Source of the DNA: Moraxella equi
Lineage (GTDB): Bacteria; Pseudomonadota; Gammaproteobacteria; Pseudomonadales; Moraxellaceae
Assembly: GCF_002027555.1 (NCBI RefSeq)
Contig: NZ_MXAP01000101.1
Span: 1-13,209 of the forward strand
DNA: 13,209 nucleotides
Reading direction: 5' to 3'
Shown: piece after piece, positions 6,333 through 11,975 of the stretch
Position numbering within the stretch: position 1 is the first letter of the stretch
How the letters are laid out: each line of letters starts with the position of its first letter
Program-made: the position numbers and the translations under genes
Notes under the pieces: generated by a model
The model's database searches: none
Told to the model about the DNA's origin: nothing
The model's input: the letters and a program-made list of their open reading frames with translations, nothing else

Positions 6333-7319
6333 TTAAGTTAAACGAATGGTTTGTACCAAATCAGGACGAAGTACCAATGGCAAGGGGTTGCATTGGGCGT
6401 GCAGTTTATAGCCTGTGTTGTCAGCCAATGGGTACTTGTCTGCAAAGTACATTTTGGCGGTTTGATTGACCGTGTCTAGGCGGTTGGCAGGAGCAAAACA
6501 CTCTTTAAAGACATTGCGTGTGCCTGTTGGCAAGATAATGCCTTCATCATCAGCAAGTTTTAACCCGCTTTCAAACTGTTCTGCATAAGTGATAAACCGC
6601 ACACCATTGTGCACAAATTCCACGCCTGCACTATTGCGATACACATCGCCTGTTTGATGACGGACATAAATGTCTTTGATGGATTTATGGGTTTTAAGCT
6701 CTTGCATAAATTGCGGACTAATCAAGCAAATAAAGCCATTGGAGCTGTCGCCTTTCATCTGCGATGCGTATTTGAGCTTAATGTCGTCAATCAGCCCCGA
6801 CACATCGGTCTTATCATTGGTTAATTGCCATTGGTGTTCTTTGCGAGTTTCGCCAAAGGCGGCGTAATAATCCGCCAGCACTGTTTTGCCGTCTTTGTTC
6901 AAGACTTTGCCTTTTAATGCCCCAAACATGGCGTGTTCACGGGTGTAGTCAAAGTTTTCACGAGCGATGGCAAGTTTGTTATTGACCAACGTGGCAATCT
7001 GTTTTAAGCCATTTGTGGTGCCAAACTCACGGATATTTTGCACATCGTCCGCCAAAACAAAGTCGTCATAAGGCAGATGGAGCATATAAAAGGTTTGTGG
7101 TGGTTCACGGTTTTCGCTGACAGGGTCGCCAGGGGTGCCACGCTTGACGCTTTCCACCAGTCCCACCCCGTGACTTGCCCGTTCTACTTGGACAAAGGTG
7201 GTGTTTTTATATTCTTTTTTAAAAATCCCAAGCCCATCAATGATATTAGGCTTGTTTGGGATTAGGTTAATGGCTTCGGTCAAAGCCATCACGCTAAATG
7301 CTTGATTGGATAAAGGCAT
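6333..7319 (-). CDS. Major capsid protein, lambda gpE family
   Basis: This 328-aa protein matches the phage major capsid protein E family and forms the icosahedral shell. Its length is near that of lambda gpE. Recognisable parts are the N-terminal region (MALTEAINLIPNKPNIIDGL, then EYKNTTFVQVER), the HLPYDDFVLADDVQNIREFG segment, a central FDYTREHAMFGALKGKVLN, LISPQFMQELKTHKSIKDIY, and a C-terminus with YFADKYPLADNTGYKLHAQ and CNPLPLVLRPDLVQTIRLT. The start has AAGGA seven bases upstream. It follows the putative decoration protein as in lambda (D then E). Confidence 0.94.
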   Translation of the reverse strand: MPLSNQAFSVMALTEAINLIPNKPNIIDGLGIFKKEYKNTTFVQVERASHGVGLVESVKRGTPGDPVSENREPPQTFYMLHLPYDDFVLADDVQNIREFGTTNGLKQIATLVNNKLAIARENFDYTREHAMFGALKGKVLNKDGKTVLADYYAAFGETRKEHQWQLTNDKTDVSGLIDDIKLKYASQMKGDSSNGFICLISPQFMQELKTHKSIKDIYVRHQTGDVYRNSAGVEFVHNGVRFITYAEQFESGLKLADDEGIILPTGTRNVFKECFAPANRLDTVNQTAKMYFADKYPLADNTGYKLHAQCNPLPLVLRPDLVQTIRLT

Positions 7320-7361
7320 AAATGTTTCCTTATAAAAAGTTAAGCAATATTAAATAATAAA

Positions 7362-7739
7362 TCAGCCGCTAAGGGAGCCTGAGCTTTCGCCACTCACAAC
7401 ACTGTCGCCACTGGTGGTGGTCTCGCCACTTGGTTTTTTGTTGCCATTGGGCGAGATGTATTTAATGCCGTAGGTATCGCCTTGTTTGGCAAGGGTTTCG
7501 GCTTTTTCAGAACCAAGATTCACAAAGTCTAAGTTAATTACGCAGTTATGCGGCTGCACCTGTACTTTGCCGTGTTCTTCATTGGTCAAAGCCACCAGTT
7601 TTTGTTTGCGTAGCTTATACTCGACAAGCTCGCCCATTTTGGTGCCTGTGGGAGCAGGGATTTCAATGCGTGTTAGGCGGTCGGCTTCGGATTTTAAGAT
7701 GTCGCCTTGAACGACTAGGGTTGGTTTGGGTTGGGTCAT
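7362..7739 (-). CDS. Putative head decoration protein
   Basis: This 125-aa protein lies directly before the capsid gene, where lambda-like phages encode the decoration protein that stabilises the expanded head. The sequence does not clearly show the gpD motif, so the call rests largely on position and size. Residues 1-95 are beta-rich and basic (LVVQGDILKSEADRLTRIEI, VEYKLRKQKLVAL), and 98-125 are a low-complexity Ser/Gly/Thr tail, probably flexible. The start has AAGGA eight bases upstream. It could instead be a head-tail accessory protein. Confidence 0.55.
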   Translation of the reverse strand: MTQPKPTLVVQGDILKSEADRLTRIEIPAPTGTKMGELVEYKLRKQKLVALTNEEHGKVQVQPHNCVINLDFVNLGSEKAETLAKQGDTYGIKYISPNGNKKPSGETTTSGDSVVSGESSGSLSG

Positions 7740-7765
7740 AATTTTTTCCTTTTAAAAATTGGGCG

Positions 7766-7774
7766 TGCTATAAT
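7766..7774 (+). promoter_or_regulatory. Extended -10 promoter for the 55-aa plus-strand gene
   Basis: TGCTATAAT is a perfect extended -10 element (TGn plus TATAAT) ending 34 nt before the ATG at 7809. No good -35 is seen, which extended -10 promoters can tolerate. The same nonamer occurs on the plus strand at 11930-11938. Confidence 0.5.
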
Positions 7775-7808
7775 AAAACTTCTCACATTTTTTTAGGGCA
7801 AACCCGAA

Positions 7809-7976
7809 ATGAATGATAAACAGATTGCGTTAGAATTAACCCAGCTTATTCTTGCAAATTCAAAGAATGACAGTAAAATCACAACACCGCTTGGCAAAGA
7901 CACTACAAAGACAGTGCTTGATATTTATCAAGAATGCTTGAAGGCTGTTTCGCAATTGTCAAACACAAAAGACTGA
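7809..7976 (+). CDS. Small plus-strand protein (55 aa), unknown
   Basis: This 55-residue frame runs from ATG at 7809 to TGA at 7974-7976, opposite to the virion genes. It encodes MNDKQIALELTQLILAN, a short polar loop, PLGKDTTKTVLDIYQECLKAV and a polar tail: two amphipathic helices with balanced composition, as in a real small protein. An extended -10 element lies upstream; the ribosome site is weak (AGGG, 10 nt before the ATG). It converges with the 111-aa gene and lies between decoration and protease genes. I recognise no family; it could be a small regulator or a partner of the 111-aa protein. Confidence 0.6.
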   Translation: MNDKQIALELTQLILANSKNDSKITTPLGKDTTKTVLDIYQECLKAVSQLSNTKD

Positions 7977-8038
7977 AATTCATCATCACTTATCAAATGC
8001 CCAGTTTGCAAAAATTGGGTAATAAGTACGCTTTTTCT

Positions 8039-8374
8039 TCAAATATTTGGCAAATATTCTTTGTCTGCTGTTACTTCAAGCATTTTCATCGTAACTTCTT
8101 TTAACAATGAAAAATCCAAATCAGGCTCTGTGCTTGGTTGTTGCTTAACTGATGGATTGGTTAAATCTACTGATAGCCATTCGTCAATTTTGTCAAAGAT
8201 GTTAAATATAAACTTGTCATTTTTTAACAATGCTTCATTTATGTTATCTACAACAATATCGTTGCCTTTCCTAAAAAAATACCAAATGTTGTGGTCTTCA
8301 TCTTTTGTGATTTTTTGGACGATGATGTAACCATCAGGGTTTTGCAAAACATCGCCAACAGCAAGCTCTCTCAT
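8039..8374 (-). CDS. Hypothetical acidic protein (111 aa)
   Basis: The ATG follows the TAA of the protease/scaffold gene directly (TAAATG), so translation is coupled. The protein has a beta-rich N-terminus (VGDVLQNPDGYIIVQKITKD, then NIWYFFRKGNDIVVDNINEA), an acidic middle (FNIFDKIDEWLSVDL) and a helical C-terminus. I recognise no family; it is clearly acidic. Lambda-like gene order does not call for a gene here, so it is probably accessory cargo inserted with the convergent 55-aa gene. Confidence 0.7.
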   Translation of the reverse strand: MRELAVGDVLQNPDGYIIVQKITKDEDHNIWYFFRKGNDIVVDNINEALLKNDKFIFNIFDKIDEWLSVDLTNPSVKQQPSTEPDLDFSLLKEVTMKMLEVTADKEYLPNI

Positions 8375-8803
8375 TTACGCCCCCGCTCGTGCCTTTGCGT
8401 CCGCAATTAAAGGATTGGCAGGCACTGCGTCCACCATGCCACCGCCCACGCCGCCATACTGCTCGGACAACAAAAAGTCTTTTTCGCCCTTGCTTGGCAA
8501 ACCTTTGGCAAAGTCGCCAATCACGCCATCTACTTTGTCATCATCAAGCGACAGCAGTAAGTCAAAACTCGCCTGCGATAAGTGTGTATATTCGCCCTTA
8601 TCGTTTTTGACAAAGCCATTTTGGGAAAGTTTGGCTTCAATGCTGGCTTTTTTGGCATTGGCTTTTAAGGCGGTTTTTTCTTTGTTGCTGTCGTCTAGCT
8701 CTTTTTTGAGCTTCTCAATTTCGGCTTGCATTTTGGCAAATTGTGCCAAAACCGCTTCATCAATCGTACCGCCTTTTTGTGGGATTGGATTGGTGTCAGT
8801 CAT
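8375..8803 (-). CDS. Nested scaffold protein from internal start
   Basis: Within the protease gene an in-frame ATG at 8803 (MTDTNPIPQKGG) is preceded by AAGGA at 8811-8815 with a 7-nt spacer, a better initiation site than that of the full-length gene. The product would be 142 aa: a short linker, a coiled coil at about residues 15-60 and an acidic C-terminus, which is how independent scaffolds such as Nu3 are organised. The protease itself presumably removes the scaffold from the prohead. Confidence 0.65.
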   Translation of the reverse strand: MTDTNPIPQKGGTIDEAVLAQFAKMQAEIEKLKKELDDSNKEKTALKANAKKASIEAKLSQNGFVKNDKGEYTHLSQASFDLLLSLDDDKVDGVIGDFAKGLPSKGEKDFLLSEQYGGVGGGMVDAVPANPLIADAKARAGA

Positions 8804-9343
8804 CGGATTTTCCTTGTGGTTGGTTGGATTGGATTGAAAGGATTGGCTTAAAATCATCGCAAAAGTATTGCTGTCCACCCCTGTGGGGGTAAACGATACT
8901 TCTGGCACGGTGCAATTTCTCAGGATTGTTAGGGGGTAAGAATAGGATTGCCCATTGACCACTACCGTTTGCCCTTCTTGTAGCACTTCACGACTGCCTG
9001 CACTGATGTGAGCGGACATTTGTAGTGGGAAACCATCATCGGCATCTTTGGCAAGTTTGACCGCATCGTCATTGGACAGTAGCGTGCCATCAATTTTTAA
9101 GGCATAGCCATCAAGGCTAAGTTTGCCAAAGCCAAGCCGTACATTACGGTCGTGCAAGGACAAGGCAGGCACTTTGTCGGATAAAGTAATGGTACTCATA
9201 TCCACAATCGCCCGTTCGCCATAATAGCTAAATGGCAAGCCCGAGTTGGCAATGCCCGTAAAGGTGCGAAGTTTGGTCTTGTCGTCTGTCTTGGTAATGG
9301 CGACATCAGATAGAGTGGAGAGTAGATAATTTTCGCTTGGCAT
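8375..9343 (-). CDS. Phage head maturation protease with C-terminal scaffold region
   Basis: The 322-aa protein combines an N-terminal prohead protease-like domain (about 1-170) with a scaffold-like C-terminal region, as in lambda C/Nu3 and Mu I/Z. The protease part holds LSLHDRNVRLGFGKL, whose His is a candidate catalytic residue, and FPLQMSAHISAG, whose Ser is a candidate nucleophile, then CTVPEVSFTPTGVD. After a polar linker the C-terminal part has a coiled coil (FAKMQAEIEKLKKELDDSNK) and ends in GGVGGGMVDAVPANP. The order protease/scaffold, decoration, capsid follows lambda. Start 9343 has only a weak GGGG upstream. An internal start yields the scaffold alone. Catalytic residues are my inference. 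Confidence 0.85.
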   Translation of the reverse strand: MPSENYLLSTLSDVAITKTDDKTKLRTFTGIANSGLPFSYYGERAIVDMSTITLSDKVPALSLHDRNVRLGFGKLSLDGYALKIDGTLLSNDDAVKLAKDADDGFPLQMSAHISAGSREVLQEGQTVVVNGQSYSYPLTILRNCTVPEVSFTPTGVDSNTFAMILSQSFQSNPTNHKENPMTDTNPIPQKGGTIDEAVLAQFAKMQAEIEKLKKELDDSNKEKTALKANAKKASIEAKLSQNGFVKNDKGEYTHLSQASFDLLLSLDDDKVDGVIGDFAKGLPSKGEKDFLLSEQYGGVGGGMVDAVPANPLIADAKARAGA

Positions 9344-9620
9344 AAAATTGCCCCAAGTTGCATTTTGGACAAATTATGACAGATGACAAATGGGCGGATA
9401 AGATGACAGGGTTCAGGGGTGCAAATTGGACAAAAATAAGACAAAACCCACCCAAAAACCAAAAACGCATTTTAAGGCGGTTTTTGGGCGATTTTAGGGC
9501 GGTTAATTTTGGGTGGGGCAAAGATACCGTTTTAATCTTGTAAACGATTTTAAACGGTGTTTAAATGGGTTTTAAACGCCATCTTGGGAGCGGATTTTGA
9601 TTAAGGGGGTAAAAATCACA
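9344..9620. other. Noncoding region between cassette B and the protease gene
   Basis: I see no convincing gene here. The stretch has GGCGGTTTTTGGGCG-type repeats near 9476-9505, an imperfect inverted repeat at 9526-9557 (ACCGTTT against AAACGGT), and the second copy of an 18-nt repeat at 9399-9416. Short frames on the minus strand have no ribosome site or natural composition. It may hold a promoter for the protease-capsid genes, but I cannot identify one. Confidence 0.45.
9399..9416. repeat. 18-nt repeat, copy 2 (first copy 3006-3023)
   Basis: TAAGATGACAGGGTTCAG matches the copy at 3006-3023 with one difference and has the same orientation. It lies between accessory cassette B and the first gene of the protease-capsid block. 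Confidence 0.5.
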
Positions 9621-9668
9621 AAAAAATCCCCCAATTTGGGGGAAATTTCGCAAACTGGGGGATTTTTT
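9621..9668 (-). terminator. Terminator closing cassette B
   Basis: AAAAAATCCCCC at 9621-9632 pairs with GGGGGATTTTTT at 9657-9668; a smaller alternative hairpin lies within (CCCCC at 9628-9632 with GGGGG at 9638-9642). On the minus strand the structure ends in a T tract 10 nt past the stop of the small third gene. Confidence 0.75.
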
Positions 9669-9677
9669 GGGGTAGAA

Positions 9678-9872
9678 TTAAAATTCTAGCTTCTCGTTGC
9701 ACAGACAAGAGCTAAGTTCGTCCAATGGGCTTTCCAAAAGTGCCACAAAGTCGCCTACGGTGTAAAATCTTAGAGCATCGTTTTGGGTGTTTTTTGCCAT
9801 TGTGATAAGTAGGTCAATATGGCGTAGGGCTTCCCCTGCACGGCTTAGTAGTTGCATTTGTTCGTTTGTCAT
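9678..9872 (-). CDS. Small protein of regulatory cassette B (64 aa)
   Basis: The likely start is ATG at 9872, whose first base overlaps the TGA of the Rha-type gene (TGATG), with AAGGAG seven bases upstream; a GTG at 9875 would add one residue but is badly spaced. The protein is helical (MQLLSRAGEALRHIDLLITMA) with a FYTVGDFVALLESPLDELS segment and two Cys near the C-terminus. No family is recognised. It holds the same third-gene position as the 71-aa gene of cassette A and is followed by a terminator. Confidence 0.72.
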   Translation of the reverse strand: MTNEQMQLLSRAGEALRHIDLLITMAKNTQNDALRFYTVGDFVALLESPLDELSSCLCNEKLEF

Positions 9873-10543
9873 CACACTTCTCCTTGCTCAGTTTCTAGTA
9901 CGCTTTTGGCGGTTTGTACCAGTCTTGCCACATTGTCATCACGAGTTAGGCTATTGCCCTTATAAGTGCCATTGATGATTTGGCTGACGGTGGTGGAGCT
10001 AATGCGGAGCAGTCGCCCAATGTTGGCTTGGCTATATCCGTCCGCTTTCATCGCCTTGACCTGTGCGATGACTTCTGGGGTTACTTTGATGTGTCCTTTT
10101 TGGTTGAGTTCTAGTAGGTTAATATAGCGTTCGGTGTGGTCTAGTTTTGCCATTGTTGCTGTCGTGGCATTTGCCAGTATTTGCATATTGTCGCTCATTT
10201 TTTGCATATTATGGGCGATTTGGTGCAGGGGGTCGGCTGTTGCTATCTGAGCTTCTAGCTCTTGCCAACGGCGATTGATGCGAATGCGAATATCTGTACG
10301 ATAGCCACTAATCAAATCAACACATTGCTCTTTGGTTAGATAAAATTCACGATGTTTTTGATTGCCTGTACTTGGTAGAGTATAATACCCTTGCTCAATT
10401 TTGAGCAAGCCCATTTCTTCATAGGTGGCATTAAGATTATCAATATCACGACAAACATTGCGGTGTTCTTTTTCACAAAGTGTAGCAATTTCACGACTAC
10501 TCATTGATTGGACAGTAGGCAAATTTTGTGGTAAAGTATTCAT
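9872..10543 (-). CDS. Rha-family phage regulator/antirepressor-like protein
   Basis: This 223-aa protein carries the Rha family N-terminal domain (about 14-100): MSSREIATLCEKEHRNVCRD, then YYTLPSTGNQKHREFYLTKE and CVDLISGYRT. Rha proteins are phage regulators that interfere with lysogenic or host control. About 100-150 is helical, and 160-200 form a second DNA-binding helix-turn-helix (QVKAMKADGYSQANIGRLLR, then STTVSQIINGTYKG). The start ATG overlaps the stop of the CI-like gene (ATGA), with AAGGA upstream. The leader MNTLPQNLPTVQ nearly matches that of the AntA-type protein in cassette A although the domains differ, pointing to module exchange just after the start. Confidence 0.88.
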   Translation of the reverse strand: MNTLPQNLPTVQSMSSREIATLCEKEHRNVCRDIDNLNATYEEMGLLKIEQGYYTLPSTGNQKHREFYLTKEQCVDLISGYRTDIRIRINRRWQELEAQIATADPLHQIAHNMQKMSDNMQILANATTATMAKLDHTERYINLLELNQKGHIKVTPEVIAQVKAMKADGYSQANIGRLLRISSTTVSQIINGTYKGNSLTRDDNVARLVQTAKSVLETEQGEV

Positions 10544-10929
10544 AGGATATTTTCCTTAGTAAGTGGTGAATGTTCCAAGCCTTGATGTTCGTTGGTAGCG
10601 GTATCAAGGCTTTTTTGTGCGTGTTTAGCAGCACATTGGGTTAATAAGTTGGTTAGGGCATTCATTTCTCCTTGTGTCAAAGTTACGATAATGGGAATTT
10701 GCATATCATTGGTTTTGGGTTTTGTCCCATTCACCACATAATCAAAATCTATGTCAAGGTGTGGGTGCTTTTGCAAAATCATTGACAGGCGTTCGGTTGG
10801 AAAGGAATTTCGCTTTTTTCGCCCTGCAAAGGCGGTTGGCTTAATTTCCAAAAACTTAGCAAGCTCCATATCGGTAGAGACACCAAGCATTAGTTTTAGC
10901 CGATTGGCAATGTCTATAAAGTTGGTCAT
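10540..10929 (-). CDS. CI-like HTH regulator of cassette B
   Basis: The 129-residue protein has a phage CI-type HTH at about 1-70 (NRLKLMLGVSTDMELAKFLE, AFAGRKKRNSFPTERL) and an unrecognised C-terminal half. I place the start at ATG 10929, preceded by AGGAG four bases upstream; a longer upstream frame lacks a ribosome site and homology. It is about 90 percent identical to the cassette A protein over 122 residues and about 60 percent identical, over the HTH, to the protein encoded head-to-head on the plus strand. A small indel near its end makes it read through the ribosome site of the next gene and end in SPLTKENIL, overlapping that gene's ATG. Confidence 0.87.
   Translation of the reverse strand: MTNFIDIANRLKLMLGVSTDMELAKFLEIKPTAFAGRKKRNSFPTERLSMILQKHPHLDIDFDYVVNGTKPKTNDMQIPIIVTLTQGEMNALTNLLTQCAAKHAQKSLDTATNEHQGLEHSPLTKENIL
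10688..10803. repeat. 116-nt near-identical block, copy B (copy A 4779-4894)
   Basis: This is the counterpart of 4779-4894, at a constant offset of 5909 with one mismatch by eye. Both lie in the CI-like genes of the two cassettes in the same orientation, so recombination between them could delete the protease, decoration, capsid and tail tube genes. Confidence 0.85.
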
Positions 10930-10960
10930 AGAACTCCTATAAAGTAGAAAAAATCCGATT

Positions 10961-11037
10961 TTTGTGTTAAAATAACACAAATAACAATGGTCTTATGTAA
11001 TAAATATAATTTTAAAACATATAAATTGCATTGTCAA
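10961..11037. promoter_or_regulatory. Divergent promoter and operator region of cassette B
   Basis: The minus-strand promoter has a consensus -35 TTGACA (11037-11032), a 17-nt spacer and TAAAAT (11014-11009), and drives the CI-like/Rha operon. A plus-strand -10 TATAAT at 11005-11010 overlaps it and serves the divergent CI-like gene; its -35 is weak. A perfect 9-bp inverted repeat, TTTGTGTTA and TAACACAAA separated by AAA, at 10961-10981 is a probable operator, downstream of the minus-strand start and upstream of the plus-strand promoter. The minus-strand -35 also overlaps the ribosome site of the plus-strand gene. Confidence 0.68.
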
Positions 11038-11045
11038 GGATTTTT

Positions 11046-11513
11046 ATGAAAAATTTTATTGATGTTCTAAACCGCCTAAAACTGGCTCTTGGCGTCTCAA
11101 TGGACAGCGAAGTGGCGGATTTTCTTGAAATGAAACAGTCTGCTTTTGCGGGTAGAAAAAAACGCAACTCCTTTCCAGATGAGCAGTTGCGACTTATAGC
11201 AGTCAAGCATAGCGACTTAAATCTTGATGTGGACTATATTTTGACAGGCGATAGTGAGAGACAGCGAAAAATCAGACAAGCCAAAGATGAATTTTTGGAA
11301 ATGAGCGGATTTTACTATCAGCAACAACAGTTAGACAAAGAGCAAAGGATAAAGTTGGAGGTATTTCCCGAGCCAAACAACGCTAATACTGAAGTAAGCG
11401 TAACCGAACAAGAGTTAAAACTCATCTCTAATTTTAGAAAATCAGACGATGAGGGACAACGAATAATTTTGGAAATATCACAACTAACACGACAAAAAAA
11501 TGTAAGTCTATAA
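11046..11513 (+). CDS. Divergent CI-like HTH repressor of cassette B
   Basis: This 155-residue protein has a phage CI-type HTH at about 1-70 (NRLKLALGVSMDSEVADFLE, AFAGRKKRNSFPDEQL, DVDYILTGD), followed by a Gln-rich linker (YYQQQQL) and a C-terminal helix (ELKLISNFRKSDDEGQRIIL) like the dimerisation tails of small phage repressors. I see no S24 peptidase motif. The ATG at 11046 has AAGGA five bases upstream; an in-frame TTG 15 bases earlier is less likely. About 42 of 67 residues of its HTH match the CI-like protein encoded head-to-head, so they are paralogues that may share an operator. It occupies the repressor place that a different XRE protein holds in cassette A. Confidence 0.9.
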   Translation: MKNFIDVLNRLKLALGVSMDSEVADFLEMKQSAFAGRKKRNSFPDEQLRLIAVKHSDLNLDVDYILTGDSERQRKIRQAKDEFLEMSGFYYQQQQLDKEQRIKLEVFPEPNNANTEVSVTEQELKLISNFRKSDDEGQRIILEISQLTRQKNVSL

Positions 11514-11515
11514 AA

Positions 11516-11541
11516 CCCCCCCAATCAAAGACTTGGGGGGG
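11516..11541 (-). terminator. Terminator between the cassette B repressor and the 54-aa gene
   Basis: CCCCCCCAA at 11516-11524 pairs with TTGGGGGGG at 11533-11541 around an 8-nt loop. On the minus strand TTTT follows, so it suits termination after the 54-aa gene; on the plus strand no T tract follows, so the repressor transcript may read on. Confidence 0.65.
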
Positions 11542-11638
11542 TACATACGGACGCTCTGGCATTCTTGATACTCGGGCGTTCTGATGTTAGGTTGCCAAGT
11601 GGGGCGTGTAGCAATGTGCATATTTTACCCACAATATC

Positions 11639-11803
11639 CTATCGCCCCTGTACCGCTCGGATAATGTCAGGCAACTGCCACGCAATGATGATGACCGCCA
11701 CAAAGGCAAGTATGCCGATGATGGCAAGACAAGTTTTGATTAGACCGTGTTCTTTTAGGGATTTTGTTACCATTTCAATGACCATTGACAAAAATTCATT
11801 CAT
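11639..11803 (-). CDS. Small single-pass membrane protein (54 aa)
   Basis: The frame runs from ATG at 11803 to TAG at 11639-11641. The product starts with an amphipathic helix (MNEFLSMVIEMVTKSLKEHG), has one strong transmembrane segment at about residues 25-45 (CLAIIGILAFVAVIIIAWQLP) and ends in a short basic tail. The ribosome site is weak (GAGAG about 12 nt upstream). It lies between two hairpin terminators, between the candidate immunity gene and cassette B. Candidate roles are holin-like, superinfection exclusion or a membrane partner of another cassette; the sequence does not decide. About 95 nt without a clear gene separate its stop from the terminator. Confidence 0.65.
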   Translation of the reverse strand: MNEFLSMVIEMVTKSLKEHGLIKTCLAIIGILAFVAVIIIAWQLPDIIRAVQGR

Positions 11804-11832
11804 CTGCTAAAATTCTCTCATCGTTAGAAGTC

Positions 11833-11864
11833 AAAAACACCCAAATTGCCGTTTGGGTGTTTTT
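11833..11864. terminator. Hairpin terminator upstream of the 54-aa gene
   Basis: AAAAACACCCAAA at 11833-11845 pairs with TTTGGGTGTTTTT at 11852-11864, a 13-bp perfect stem with a 6-nt loop. The plus strand continues with ATTTT, the better tail. It can end plus-strand transcripts that pass the weaker hairpin at 11516-11541, or block minus-strand read-through from the genes to the right. Confidence 0.75.
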
Positions 11865-11929
11865 ATTTTAGGCAAAACATTTGTCATTTGGTAGGTGAAG
11901 GGTTTTCCCTTATGAAAATCTGATTTTTA

Positions 11930-11938
11930 TGCTATAAT
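11930..11938 (+). promoter_or_regulatory. Possible extended -10 promoter
   Basis: TGCTATAAT repeats the element at 7766-7774 exactly, but no gene follows: about 40 nt downstream is the hairpin at 11976-11996. It could start a short untranslated RNA or be a chance match in AT-rich DNA. Confidence 0.25.
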
Positions 11939-11975
11939 TGTAAGTTAATAATGGTTCACAAAATACAGAAGTTAC

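Noticed and set aside
8000..8019. Hairpin CCCAGTTT/AAATTGGG between the convergent 55-aa and 111-aa genes
   Set aside because: It has a G-T pair and no T tract on either strand, so it is not a convincing terminator.
9306..9521. 71-residue minus-strand frame with a hydrophobic segment upstream of the protease gene
   Set aside because: It overlaps the protease start, has no ribosome site, and its composition follows the repetitive G/T-rich noncoding DNA.
10930..10980. Upstream extension of the cassette B CI-like gene to 10980
   Set aside because: The added residues have no counterpart in the cassette A protein and would cover the operator; ATG at 10929 has AGGAG in front and aligns with cassette A.
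11516..11638. In-frame open stretch after the TAG of the 54-aa gene, and another short frame there encoding MHIATRPTWQPN and onward
   Set aside because: Neither has a clear ribosome site, both run into the terminator hairpin, and stop-codon read-through would have to be assumed. Too weak to call a gene.
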